This document shows positions 34,933-42,653 of a stretch of 64,000 bases of DNA, piece after piece; the stretch's first letter is position 1; the number at the start of each line of letters is the position of its first letter. The notes under the pieces were generated by a model. The model did no database searches, was not told the origin of the DNA, and saw nothing but the letters and a program-made list of their open reading frames with translations. The stretch is taken from assembly GCF_010993975.1 (NCBI RefSeq), contig NZ_JAACZO010000005.1:1-64000 (forward strand), given 5' to 3'. A program made the translations under genes and the position numbers. Origin of the DNA: Halomonas faecis (GTDB lineage: Bacteria > Pseudomonadota > Gammaproteobacteria > Pseudomonadales > Halomonadaceae).

Positions 34933-36393
34933 ATGAATGCGCACCTCGACGACCTCTCTCCGCAGCCGCTATGGCGCCATTTCCGAACCCTGTGCGAGAC
35001 GCCGCGTCCCTCCGGCCACGAGGCTGAGCTGGTGGCGAAACTGGAAGCCTGGGCTGAGTCTCGCGGGCTGGCGCACGATCGAGATGCGTTTGGCAATCTG
35101 CGCCTGCGGAAGCCGGCCACGCCGGGCTGCGAAGGCGCTCCGGGAGTGATCCTGCAGGCCCATCTGGACATGGTGGCCCAGGCCAATGCGGATCACCCCC
35201 ACGACTTCACCCGCGACCCGATCCAGACCCGGGTGGACGACGGCTGGCTGCGTGCCAACCAGACCACCCTGGGCGCCGATAACGGCCTGGGCGTGGCGGC
35301 GGCACTGGCCCTGCTCGAGGACGACGACCTGGAGCACGGCCCGCTGGAAGCGCTTTTCACCCTGGAGGAGGAGTCGGGCATGGGCGGTGCGCTCAACCTC
35401 GCCGAGGGGTGGCTGGAGGGGTCGGTATTGCTCAACCTGGATTCCGAAGAGCGCGGCGAGGTGTTCATCGGCTGTGCCGGTGGTGCCGACGTGGTGGTGG
35501 AAGCGCAGCTGCCGACGACGCCTTCTGCCGGAGAGGAGGTGGCCTTGCATCTATCTCTCACCGGGCTTGCCGGCGGCCACTCGGGGATCGACATCCATCG
35601 CGGTTACGGCAATGCCAACCGCCTGTTGGTCCGCGTGCTGCGTGCCCTGGATGCGTGCGATGTTCGCCTGGTGGACTACCATGGCGGCACGTTGCGCAAT
35701 GCCATCCCTCGGGAAGCCTTCGCCACGCTCTTGTTGCCCAACGAAGCGGTCGCCGCGGCCGAGCGCTGCGTCGCCAGGCTGCAGGAGACGCTGCGCAGCG
35801 AGCTTACCGGTACCGATGAGGGCGTGACGCTGAGACTCGAAGCGGTGAGCGAACCGCCCGGCGAGGCACTGACGGCCCCAGCCAGCCGGCTACTGGTGGC
35901 GGCGCTGCATGCGGCACCCTGCGGCGTGGAGCGCATGAGCGTGACGGTGCCGGGGGTGGTGGAAACCTCGAACAACCTGGGGGTGGTGAGCCTCGAGGGT
36001 GGCCGTTTCCATCTCTGCGCTTTGGTGCGCTCGCTGCACGATAGCGCCACGACGGACTTGTCCGAGCGCTTTCGGGCGCTCTTCGAGCTGATTGGCGCGC
36101 GCACGCGCATCGAGAACGCCTATCCTGGCTGGGCGCCGCGCCCCGACAGTGCTCTGCTAGCGCGTTTCTGTCGCCTGCATCGCCAGCGGTTGGGCAGCGA
36201 ACCGCAGGTTCAGGTGATTCATGCCGGACTGGAGTGCGGCATCCTGGCCGGCAAGTATCCCAACCTGGAGATGATCTCCTTCGGCCCCTTGATCCGTGGC
36301 GCTCACTCTCCCGAGGAGCGTGTCGAGCTGGATTCCGTCGGCGAGTTCTGGATGCTGCTGCGCGGCCTGGTCGCCTCGCTGGCCGAGGAGTAG
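34933..36393 (+). CDS. pepD: Aminoacyl-histidine dipeptidase (peptidase D)
   Basis: The 486-aa protein is an M20 zinc dipeptidase of the PepD family, cleaving Xaa-His and other dipeptides in the cytoplasm. Zinc-binding and catalytic motifs are LQAHLDMVAQ near 77, GADNGLGVAAALA near 117, and FTLEEESGMGGA near 146. Later family motifs are GGHSGIDIHRGYGNAN and the C-terminal AGLECGILAGKYP. Length is typical. It lies 28 bp after tmcA, with GACAGGAATTC before its ATG. Confidence 0.93.
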   Translation: MNAHLDDLSPQPLWRHFRTLCETPRPSGHEAELVAKLEAWAESRGLAHDRDAFGNLRLRKPATPGCEGAPGVILQAHLDMVAQANADHPHDFTRDPIQTRVDDGWLRANQTTLGADNGLGVAAALALLEDDDLEHGPLEALFTLEEESGMGGALNLAEGWLEGSVLLNLDSEERGEVFIGCAGGADVVVEAQLPTTPSAGEEVALHLSLTGLAGGHSGIDIHRGYGNANRLLVRVLRALDACDVRLVDYHGGTLRNAIPREAFATLLLPNEAVAAAERCVARLQETLRSELTGTDEGVTLRLEAVSEPPGEALTAPASRLLVAALHAAPCGVERMSVTVPGVVETSNNLGVVSLEGGRFHLCALVRSLHDSATTDLSERFRALFELIGARTRIENAYPGWAPRPDSALLARFCRLHRQRLGSEPQVQVIHAGLECGILAGKYPNLEMISFGPLIRGAHSPEERVELDSVGEFWMLLRGLVASLAEE

Positions 36394-36406
36394 CGGATGC
36401 CATACG

Positions 36407-36436
36407 CGCCAGCGCCGCCCTTGGGCGGCGCTGGCG
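36407..36436. terminator. Bidirectional-type hairpin between pepD and dps
   Basis: CGCCAGCGCCGCCC (36407-36420) pairs perfectly with GGGCGGCGCTGGCG (36423-36436), a 14-bp stem with a 2-base nominal loop. It sits between two convergent genes. There is no T-run on either side, so it may act as an RNA end-stabiliser or a Rho-assisted stop. Confidence 0.55.
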
Positions 36437-36464
36437 TGGCGATGCGCTGGGCGGTCGACCGGTC

Positions 36465-36938
36465 TCAGCCGAGGTAGGCGCCGAGCATCCACACGGTCTT
36501 TTCCTGCTCGCGGATGTAGTCGCCGACCTGGGCGGCGGTACCCTCGTCGTCGGCGTCCGAGGCCAGAGCGAGGATCTCGCGCTGCAGCTCGATCAGCGTC
36601 TGGTAGCCCTCGAGCACGCCGCGTGCGCAGGCCTCGCCGTCATGCACGTCCTTGTCCTCGGCGATGCGCGACAACTCGACATAGTCGCTGTAGGCGTGCA
36701 CCGGCTTGTGGCCCAGAGTGAGGATGCGCTCGGCGACCTCGTCGACCTTGGCCAGCAGGTCGGTGTAGAACTCCTCGAACTTGGTATGCAGCTCGAAGAA
36801 CTGCGGGCCCTTCACGTTCCAGTGGTAGCCGCGAACGTTCATGTAAAAGATCTGGTAGTTGGCCAGCAGATGGTTGAGCTTCTCGGCGAGCTGGCTGGCG
36901 CTGGCCTCGTGCAGGCCGATGGTGTTGGTGTCGGTCAT
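36465..36938 (-). CDS. dps: Dps family DNA-binding ferritin-like protein
   Basis: This 157-aa protein belongs to the Dps group, which stores iron, removes peroxide and protects DNA. The four-helix pattern is clear, with IFYMNVRGYHWNVKGPQFFELH and FEEFYTDLLAKVDEVAERI carrying the inter-subunit ferroxidase residues (His, Asp, Glu). The N-terminal tail is short and not lysine-rich, so DNA binding may be weak. The ATG at 36938 follows AAGGAGAC. About 290 bp upstream are free of genes and contain GATA/TATC dyads. Confidence 0.92.
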   Translation of the reverse strand: MTDTNTIGLHEASASQLAEKLNHLLANYQIFYMNVRGYHWNVKGPQFFELHTKFEEFYTDLLAKVDEVAERILTLGHKPVHAYSDYVELSRIAEDKDVHDGEACARGVLEGYQTLIELQREILALASDADDEGTAAQVGDYIREQEKTVWMLGAYLG

Positions 36939-37015
36939 GAAAGTCTCCTTGTTTCGGCGGCGCTCCGACGAATGAGCGGGAATATGGTTATAGCTTACCG
37001 GCCTGGCCTTAGGGT

Positions 37016-37045
37016 GATAAGTATCGCTGTTGTATCGTGCTGATA
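37016..37045. promoter_or_regulatory. GATA/TATC dyads upstream of dps
   Basis: GATAAGTATC (37016-37025) and TATCGTGCTGATA (37033-37045) lie 80-110 bp upstream of the dps start. They resemble the ATAG-type half-sites used by OxyR, a common regulator of dps, but the spacing does not match the standard 37-bp OxyR site. Shown as a candidate only. Confidence 0.3.
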
Positions 37046-37231
37046 GCCGTATTCGATGAAATGCTGCCGGATCGGTCCGCTTTCAAGGGGCGATACGCAT
37101 CGCAAGCGCTTTTGCCGGGACGATGGGGAACCGAGAAGCGTGGCACGGATCACAAGTGCCAGTGGCGCTCTGCATCGTGCCGTCCGGCCGTGTAGACTGC
37201 CGGCAATTCGGTTACCGGAGAGCCTCACCCC

Positions 37232-37783
37232 ATGACCCAGCGCTGGCTGCTGCCTGCTTTGCTCGTCCTGCCCCTGGTCGGTTGTCAGTCACCGCCCAGC
37301 CGGTTGCCCGTTGCCGAGCCGCCGCCGGCCGCCGAGTGCCGCTGGCAGGTGCCCGGAGCCGCACCGAGCGCCCTGGTGCGTGCTGCAGTGACCGCCCTGG
37401 AGGCTGAGGACTTCGTCATTCGCGATACCGACCTGGCGTTGGGGCTGGTCAGTGCGGATCGCTCCGAACGCATCCTCTCCTATCGCAACCCTTACGATGA
37501 CTGGGCCGGTCCCACCTGGTACGGCCGCTACGGCGTGGGTAGCCGTGGCTGGTTCACCGGGATGTCGGTCGGCTTCGGCGGTGGCAGTGCCTTCGACCGC
37601 GATGCTACGCGCCTGGAGCGTGTCTCGCTGGTTGCCGACGGCGACTGGGTGCGTGTCAGCCGCGACCTCCAGGTCATCGACTGGCGTGGCGAGGTGCGCG
37701 AGTCACGCAGCGCCAGCGACGCCGCCTTCTGTCGCGATCTGCGCCGTGACCTGGCGGTCGCCTTGTCCGGAGAGACGTCGTGA
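37232..37783 (+). CDS. Predicted lipoprotein of unknown function (first of a coupled pair)
   Basis: The 183-aa product starts with a lipoprotein signal (LLVLPLVGC, lipidated Cys18), followed by a proline-rich linker and a domain beginning around 45 with LVRAAVTALEAEDFVIRDTD. A Gly/Tyr/Trp-rich part (WYGRYGVGSRGWFTGMSVG) follows. I do not recognise a named family. The first ~35 residues of the domain resemble those of the next gene, so the two look like paralogues. The stop overlaps the next GTG start (GTGA), so they are translationally coupled. Confidence 0.75.
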   Translation: MTQRWLLPALLVLPLVGCQSPPSRLPVAEPPPAAECRWQVPGAAPSALVRAAVTALEAEDFVIRDTDLALGLVSADRSERILSYRNPYDDWAGPTWYGRYGVGSRGWFTGMSVGFGGGSAFDRDATRLERVSLVADGDWVRVSRDLQVIDWRGEVRESRSASDAAFCRDLRRDLAVALSGETS

Positions 37784-38136
37784 GAGTCGCGCTGATCCTG
37801 CTGCTGAGTGCCTGGCTGATGGGCTGTGCCGCCACCTCTCCCGCCCCCGAGACTCGCGGGGTGCCACTGGCCGTTTCCTCCCAGGTCGCCCAGGCAGCGG
37901 TGCTCGACGTGCTGGCCGAACGCGGCTACGTGATTCGCCATGCGGATGCCGAGCTGGGTCGGGTGGATGCCGTGCTGGCTCGCTGGCCAGGCTATCGCGT
38001 ACGGGCGACCGTCACGCCGGATGGCAGTGGCAGTCGTGCCACCCTGAGTGCCACCTGGGGCGGCCGGCCGTTGCCGCCCGACCGTCTCGACCCGCTGCTC
38101 TCCGAGCTGGAAACGCGTCTGGCGGCCGACCCTTGA
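37780..38136 (+). CDS. Predicted short lipoprotein, paralogue of the preceding one
   Basis: This 118-aa product begins with GTG at 37780 and has a lipoprotein signal ending WLMGC (Cys16). Its domain has AVLDVLAERGYVIRHADAELGRVDAV, which lines up with AVTALEAEDFVIRDTDLALGLV in the preceding protein, and lacks the Gly/Tyr-rich middle part. The function is unknown. Both proteins should be anchored in the cell envelope. It ends 8 bp before the ZevA-like gene, so all four genes to 39805 may form one transcript. Confidence 0.72.
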   Translation: MRVALILLLSAWLMGCAATSPAPETRGVPLAVSSQVAQAAVLDVLAERGYVIRHADAELGRVDAVLARWPGYRVRATVTPDGSGSRATLSATWGGRPLPPDRLDPLLSELETRLAADP

Positions 38137-38144
38137 TTGATCCC

Positions 38145-38855
38145 ATGGATAACCACGATCCGGTACACAACATGCCGTTGCGCGTATTATCACCGTTGTC
38201 TCTGAAACGCCACTGTCTCGCCGGGGTCTTTCTGCTTTGCGGGCTCTCGTCCGGGGCCGTGTTCGCTCACCCTCATGGCTGGATCGATTTGAGCGTGCGC
38301 CTGCTCGTCGATGATCGGGGCCGCGCCACGGCGCTGCATCAGAGTTGGCGCATGGACCCCTTTTACAGCCTGGTGGTCGTGGAGGAGCTCGAAGCGGCTG
38401 CGGGCGATGCCGGGTTCGAAGCCGGCCTGGACCAACTGGGTGGCGAGATTCGCGACAACCTGAAGCCCCATGACTATTTCACGGAGGTCGAGCTGGACGG
38501 TGAGCCGCAGGCCTTGGCAGAGGTGACGGAGTACACCGTGATGCACCGTGACGCTCGGATCGAGTTCGTTTTTCTGCTGCCCCTGGCCGAGCCTCTGCCG
38601 CTGGAAGGCGAGACGCTGCGCTACCGTGTCTTCGACCCGACCTACTATCTGGAAGTGGTGCACGAGGCCGAGGACGGCACTCCCCTGAACCAGGCGCTGA
38701 CGGTCAGCGGCGATGCCGACTGTCGCCGCCGCATCCTGCCGGCCGCCCCGGACCCTGAACGCGTGATGGAGGCGGCGATGCTCGACCGTACCGATGAGGC
38801 CGCTCCCGGCTTGGGGCGCCACTTCGCCGAGACCGGGGAGGTGACATGCGAGTGA
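38145..38855 (+). CDS. zevA: DUF1007 periplasmic protein, ZevA-like
   Basis: The 236-aa protein has an N-terminal signal (LAGVFLLCGLSSGAVFA) followed at once by HPHGWIDLSVRLLVDDRG, the hallmark of DUF1007. In Haemophilus influenzae the DUF1007 protein ZevA works with the NicO-type ZevB in zinc uptake. Here the same pair occurs with overlapping genes. The HPHG histidines could bind metal. The start is uncertain: ATG 38145 or ATG 38172, neither with a clear ribosome site. The gene symbol follows the Haemophilus system by analogy. Confidence 0.75.
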   Translation: MDNHDPVHNMPLRVLSPLSLKRHCLAGVFLLCGLSSGAVFAHPHGWIDLSVRLLVDDRGRATALHQSWRMDPFYSLVVVEELEAAAGDAGFEAGLDQLGGEIRDNLKPHDYFTEVELDGEPQALAEVTEYTVMHRDARIEFVFLLPLAEPLPLEGETLRYRVFDPTYYLEVVHEAEDGTPLNQALTVSGDADCRRRILPAAPDPERVMEAAMLDRTDEAAPGLGRHFAETGEVTCE

Positions 38856-39805
38856 AGGCCGGCAGGTGGCTGTTGGCGGCAGCCGGTCTCGTGGCGGTGG
38901 CCATGCTGGTGTGGCTGGCCCGAGGAGGGCTGGCCGAACTGAGCCTGCAACTGGTGGCCTGGCAGCGCGATCTGCACCGAGCCTTGTCGCTGGCCATCAC
39001 CGCACTCTCCGTTTCGCCGTCGCGCGATGCCTGGTTGGCTCTGCTGGGCATCAGCTTCGCGTACGGGGTATTCCATGCAGCGGGCCCGGGACACGGCAAG
39101 GCGGTGCTGACCACCTACCTGCTCTCCCATGGCGGAGCCATGCGGCGCGCCCTGGTGCTCTCCGTCGCGGCTTCGCTGCTGCAGGGCATGGTGGCGATCG
39201 CTTTGGTGGTGGTGCTGGTGCACGGCCTGGGCTGGGTAACCCGCCAGGCCATGGGCAGCGTGGCGTGGGTCGAACAGGCCAGCTTCGTCATGGTGGCACT
39301 GCTGGGCGCCTGGCTGTGCTGGCGGGCCGTGCGGACGCTGCGCCGCCCCCTGCCGGCAACCACCGACGCAAGCCTCGCCGAAACGGGAGGCGCGTGGCAT
39401 GGCCATGATGAGCATTGCTGCCATGGCCATCATCATGTCGCACCCGAGCAGGCCGCCGACTGGCGCACGGCGCTGGCCACCGTCGCCGCCATCGGTGCGC
39501 GTCCCTGCAGTGGTGCCGTCTTGCTGCTGGGGGCAGCTAGCCTGCTGGGGCAGTTTGCGGTGGGGGTGACCGCCGTGCTGGTGATGTCGCTGGGTACGGC
39601 ACTCACCGTTTCGACGCTGGCCATCGCCAGCGTGGTGGCGCGTGACTGGGCTGAACGGCGCCTGCAACGCCAAGGCCGGCAGTCACGCGACGGGCGTTGG
39701 CTGGGCTGGGTATCGCTGGGTGGCGGCCTGGCGATTCTGATGCTGGGTGTGTCGCTGGCCGTCACGGGTGTGAATCAGCCAGCGGCACCGCTGTTCGGCG
39801 GCTGA
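38846..39805 (+). CDS. zevB: NicO/RcnA-type metal transporter, ZevB-like
   Basis: The 319-aa membrane protein has six or so hydrophobic segments and the NicO family signature LGISFAYGVFHAAGPGHGK, then a cytoplasmic or periplasmic loop rich in histidine and cysteine (WHGHDEHCCHGHHH, about residues 188-203) and AIGARPCSGAVLLL in the second half. Family members carry nickel, cobalt or zinc. Its start overlaps zevA by 10 bp, so the pair is coupled. Direction (uptake or efflux) cannot be read from sequence; the ZevAB precedent favours zinc uptake. Confidence 0.82.
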   Translation: MRVKAGRWLLAAAGLVAVAMLVWLARGGLAELSLQLVAWQRDLHRALSLAITALSVSPSRDAWLALLGISFAYGVFHAAGPGHGKAVLTTYLLSHGGAMRRALVLSVAASLLQGMVAIALVVVLVHGLGWVTRQAMGSVAWVEQASFVMVALLGAWLCWRAVRTLRRPLPATTDASLAETGGAWHGHDEHCCHGHHHVAPEQAADWRTALATVAAIGARPCSGAVLLLGAASLLGQFAVGVTAVLVMSLGTALTVSTLAIASVVARDWAERRLQRQGRQSRDGRWLGWVSLGGGLAILMLGVSLAVTGVNQPAAPLFGG

Positions 39806-39807
39806 GC

Positions 39808-40230
39808 TCAGTCCAGGTCGAGGTTGTCGATCTGCGCCAGCAGATGGTCGCGCATGCTGGCGAGGCCATCGAGATCGTAGGGTTCGGCACTGCCCTCGCC
39901 CCACACCGGCTTGGGCCAGACGGCATCGCTGCGGCGACGCACCACGACATGCACGTGCAGCTGGGCAACCATGTTGCCCAGACTCGCCACGTTGAGCTTG
40001 TCTCCCTTGCAAAGTCGCAGGAAGGCCTCACCGACCGTCGTGACTTCACGCCACAGCTGCTGCTGGTCCTTCGCGTCCAGCTCGAAGAGTTCGCTCGTGC
40101 CTGGGCGGCGGGGAATCAGCACCAGCCAGGGGAAGCGGGCATCGTCCATCAACCGCAGCTGGCAAAGCGGCAGTTCGGTTACCGGGTAGCTGTCCGCCAC
40201 CAACTGTGGATCCGTGTCGAAGCTTCCCAT
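39808..40230 (-). CDS. HIT family hydrolase
   Basis: This 140-aa protein belongs to the histidine-triad superfamily of nucleotide hydrolases and transferases. The motif reads QLHVHVVVR: the middle and last histidines are present, while the first position of the H-x-H-x-H triad is glutamine. The nucleophilic middle histidine is kept, so activity is likely. N-terminal DFARFPWLVLIPRR-type sequence (ARFPWLVLIPRR) is typical of proteobacterial HIT proteins. The ATG at 40230 starts MGSFDTDPQLVADSYP; the longer open frame adds unrelated sequence. It converges on zevB with 2 bp between stops. Confidence 0.85.
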   Translation of the reverse strand: MGSFDTDPQLVADSYPVTELPLCQLRLMDDARFPWLVLIPRRPGTSELFELDAKDQQQLWREVTTVGEAFLRLCKGDKLNVASLGNMVAQLHVHVVVRRRSDAVWPKPVWGEGSAEPYDLDGLASMRDHLLAQIDNLDLD

Positions 40231-40373
40231 GGTGGTTCTCCCTAGGCACCGTGATTGCCATACCATCATGGCACAGCTGCGGTACTGACGAGAGCGTTCG
40301 ACGCGACAGCGCCCAGTAAGTGCTAAAGTGGGAAGGCAACTCGCACCCTGACGATGATTCATTGGAGGTACAC

Positions 40374-40505
40374 ATGAAAAGGACGCTGTCACTCATCCTG
40401 GTGTCGCTGTTCGCCCTGTCTCTGCTCGGCGGCTGCAACACCATACGCGGTGCCGGGCAGGATATCGAAGAAGGGGGCGAGGCGATCCAGCGCCAGGCCG
40501 ACTGA
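40374..40505 (+). CDS. Entericidin A/B family lipoprotein
   Basis: This 43-aa peptide has a lipoprotein signal (LFALSLLGGC, Cys21) followed by NTIRGAGQDIEEGGEAIQ, the hallmark of entericidins. In E. coli EcnA and EcnB act as an antidote and toxin pair controlled by osmolarity and stationary phase. Only one copy is present here. The ATG at 40374 follows GGAGGTACAC. Its upstream region contains a possible -10 TAAAGT at 40324-40329. The role in this organism is unknown. Confidence 0.85.
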   Translation: MKRTLSLILVSLFALSLLGGCNTIRGAGQDIEEGGEAIQRQAD

Positions 40506-40584
40506 CGCAGCTCCTTGCCGGCGCGGGCTGGGACCTACCGTTTGGGCTCGCGCATTCAGGTTCGCAACGACTCAAGGGTAGCGC

Positions 40585-40908
40585 ATGTTCGCACGGAGCC
40601 TGGTAACGCTGGGCGCTGGCTTGCTGGTGAGTGCCTGTACCATGATTGCATCGCCACCACCTCCGGATCCGGCCCCCAACCCGCCCCGCAGTGATGAGAC
40701 CGACGATCGCTGCGGGGCTGGGCGGGTCCAGGATCGCGTGGGGCGAACCTACAGCGAGTCGCTGGGGCAGACACTGCTGCAGGAGAGTGGCGCCGGCGCA
40801 CTGCGGGTGATGCGCCCGGGGTACGCCTACACCCTCGAGTACCGCGCCGACCGCCTCAACGTTCGCGTCGACGAGGCGGGCGTGATCACTGCCATCGGCT
40901 GCGGCTAG
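40585..40908 (+). CDS. I78 peptidase inhibitor family lipoprotein
   Basis: The 107-aa protein has a lipobox (LLVSAC, Cys18), a proline-rich linker (SPPPPDPAPNPP), and an I78-type domain: CGAGRVQDRVGRTY, then ALRVMRPGYAYTLEYRADRLNV and DEAGVITAIGCG at the end. The two cysteines in this domain probably form a disulfide. I78 proteins resemble potato inhibitor I and may inhibit serine proteases in the periplasm. It lies 80 bp after the entericidin gene and could share its transcript. Confidence 0.8.
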   Translation: MFARSLVTLGAGLLVSACTMIASPPPPDPAPNPPRSDETDDRCGAGRVQDRVGRTYSESLGQTLLQESGAGALRVMRPGYAYTLEYRADRLNVRVDEAGVITAIGCG

Positions 40909-40939
40909 TCTCCTCCCGCCGGGGCGGCGGCGATTGTCG

Positions 40940-41971
40940 TCAGGCGTAGCGCTGTTTCCACTGCTGCTGCGCGACCTGCCCCTTGATCACTTCCAGCATG
41001 TCGATCAGCACCTGCTCGGTGACGCGGTCGGTGTGGGCGTCGACGCGCAGCCAGGCATCGAAACTGCTGTCGGCCAGGCGCTCCACCAACTGGTTGAATT
41101 CCGGCGAGCGCAGTCCCTCGATGGTTTCGTTGACCAGGCGGCAGGCGATGTCGCTCAGCGAATCGTCGAGCGCACGGGAAACCTGGTTGCCCAGCGGAAG
41201 GCGCCGCAGGCGTTTGATTTCGGGGCTCTCGGCCAGAGTGCGTCCTACCAGGGCGCTGATATAGCGCATCAGATCGTCCCGGTTGGCCCGGCAGGCGCTG
41301 TCGACCATCGTCTCCAGGCGTCGACTGATCTCGTGGATCAACTGCTGCTTGCGCGGCATCACCACGTCTTCGGTGAGCCGCTTCGACAGCGAGTCGCTGC
41401 CGCGCACTTGGTCCTGCACGCTGCCGCGCACTTGGTCCTGCACGCTGCCCAGTAGGCGCAGGGCGGCGCGGTCGGAGAGCTCTTCCATCACGATATCGTA
41501 GTACTTGGCATAGACGCCGTAGAGCCACCAACGGCGGATATCGATCAGCCCCAGACGCTGCAGACGGTACAGCAATGAGATGATGCGCAGCACCCGCAGC
41601 AGCCGGAAACCGCCCAGCGGGATGCAGCCCAGCACGTCGTACCAGTGCACGAAGGGATAGAAGAACCAGCGGTGATAGCGGCGCTCGATGATCGCCACGA
41701 TCCAGCCCAATAGTACGTCGAGCAATAGGACGGCCACGAAGGCCAGGTCGATGGCGATGAAGTTGGCGCGGACATGGCGCTCGTAGGCCCCGTGCAGCCC
41801 TGGCGCTGCGGCTTCGAGGGCGGTGTTCAGCGGCGGCATCAGGAACAGGCTGTCGAACAGCAGCAGCGCCAGGTTGGCGATGACCACCGTGATGATCAGC
41901 AGGTCCCACACCAGGTGGACCTTGTCTTGCCATAGGGGGCGTGCGCCTTGCTCCGGGCTTGGGTGGGACAT
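40940..41971 (-). CDS. Channel-like integral membrane protein with helical C-terminal domain
   Basis: The 343-aa protein has three or four membrane segments in its first 150 residues (VHLVWDLLIITVVIANLAL; AIDLAFVAVLLLDVLLGWIV; YPFVHWYDVLGCIPLG) and an arginine-bearing segment RLLRVLRIISLLYRLQRLG that recalls the voltage-sensor helix of ion channels. The C-terminal 190 residues are soluble and helical. A tandem duplication GSVQDQVR x2 lies near residue 180. No selectivity filter is visible, so a channel role is only a suggestion. The ATG at 41971 follows GGAGGGACC. Confidence 0.68.
   Translation of the reverse strand: MSHPSPEQGARPLWQDKVHLVWDLLIITVVIANLALLLFDSLFLMPPLNTALEAAAPGLHGAYERHVRANFIAIDLAFVAVLLLDVLLGWIVAIIERRYHRWFFYPFVHWYDVLGCIPLGGFRLLRVLRIISLLYRLQRLGLIDIRRWWLYGVYAKYYDIVMEELSDRAALRLLGSVQDQVRGSVQDQVRGSDSLSKRLTEDVVMPRKQQLIHEISRRLETMVDSACRANRDDLMRYISALVGRTLAESPEIKRLRRLPLGNQVSRALDDSLSDIACRLVNETIEGLRSPEFNQLVERLADSSFDAWLRVDAHTDRVTEQVLIDMLEVIKGQVAQQQWKQRYA
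41401..41448. repeat. 24-bp perfect tandem duplication within a coding region
   Basis: The unit CGCGCACTTGGTCCTGCACG plus CTGC occurs at 41401-41424 and again without change at 41425-41448. It adds eight codons in frame (GSVQDQVR repeated) to the channel-like protein. The perfect identity points to a recent event. Confidence 0.9.
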
Positions 41972-42029
41972 GGTCCCTCCTGAATGCCGCTGATGAAAGC
42001 GATGCGTGAGTCTCGGCAGCCATCCCCGG

Positions 42030-42566
42030 TCAGTTACTGGCCTGGCCGTTGCGTGCATCCGCCTGGTTGGCGAGATGGTCGTTCTGGGTACGGCGCTCCT
42101 CCTCTTCTGCCTGCTTGCGCAGCTTCTTGCGCAGTGCGGCCTTTTCGAAGCGCAGTTTCTGCAGTGGCGCTTCGAGCCTGAGCGGGGCCACCGGCGCGGG
42201 TTTGCCGTCCTCGCTTACCGCCACCATGGTCAGGTAGCAGCTGTTGGTGTGACGGATCACCTTGTCGCGGATGTCCTCGGCGACCACCTTGATGCCGATC
42301 TCCATGGAGGAGCGCCCCACGTGGTTGACGCTCGCCAGGAAGGTGACCAGTTCACCCACGTGGATGGGCTGCTTGAACAGCACCTGGTCGACCGAGAGCG
42401 TCACCACATAGTGGCCGGCGTAACGGCTGGCGCAGGCGTAGGCGACCTCGTCGAGCTTCTTGAGGATGGCGCCCCCATGCACCTTGCCGCTGAAGTTGGC
42501 CATGTCGGGCGTCATCAGTACGGTCATCGAGAGTTCGTGCTGGCCGGGGAGGTCGGGGGGAGTCAT
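42030..42566 (-). CDS. Acyl-CoA thioesterase, hotdog fold
   Basis: This 178-aa protein matches the YciA / BFIT type of acyl-CoA hydrolases. MTPDMANFSGKVHGGAILKKLDEVAYACASRYAG carries the conserved N/S-G-x-V-H-G-G motif with the catalytic aspartate or glutamate on the hotdog helix (shown here in pieces: NFSGKVHGG, KKLDEVAY). The C-terminal ~30 residues are highly charged (KKLRKQAEEEERR). The ATG at 42566 follows AAGGATG. It lies downstream of the atoE-type gene on the same strand, which fits short-chain fatty acid or acyl-CoA metabolism. Confidence 0.86.
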   Translation of the reverse strand: MTPPDLPGQHELSMTVLMTPDMANFSGKVHGGAILKKLDEVAYACASRYAGHYVVTLSVDQVLFKQPIHVGELVTFLASVNHVGRSSMEIGIKVVAEDIRDKVIRHTNSCYLTMVAVSEDGKPAPVAPLRLEAPLQKLRFEKAALRKKLRKQAEEEERRTQNDHLANQADARNGQASN

Positions 42567-42602
42567 GGCTGAACATCCTTCGGTGGATCTCGACACAGCA
42601 TA

Positions 42603-42633
42603 GCGCCTCGCGGCTGGAGTGGCAGCGAGGCGC
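42603..42633 (-). other. Hairpin between atoE-type and thioesterase genes
   Basis: GCGCCTCGC (42603-42611) pairs perfectly with GCGAGGCGC (42625-42633) around a 13-nt loop, directly after the atoE-type gene. There is no T-run; it may be a weak terminator or processing stem. Confidence 0.45.
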
Positions 42634-42653
42634 TTCGGGGTGTCGCGTTGACG

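Noticed and set aside
37452..38144. Long upstream extension of the ZevA-like reading frame
   Set aside because: The extension overlaps two lipoprotein genes in another frame and is Arg/Pro/Ser-rich; the signal peptide fixes the start near 38145 or 38172.
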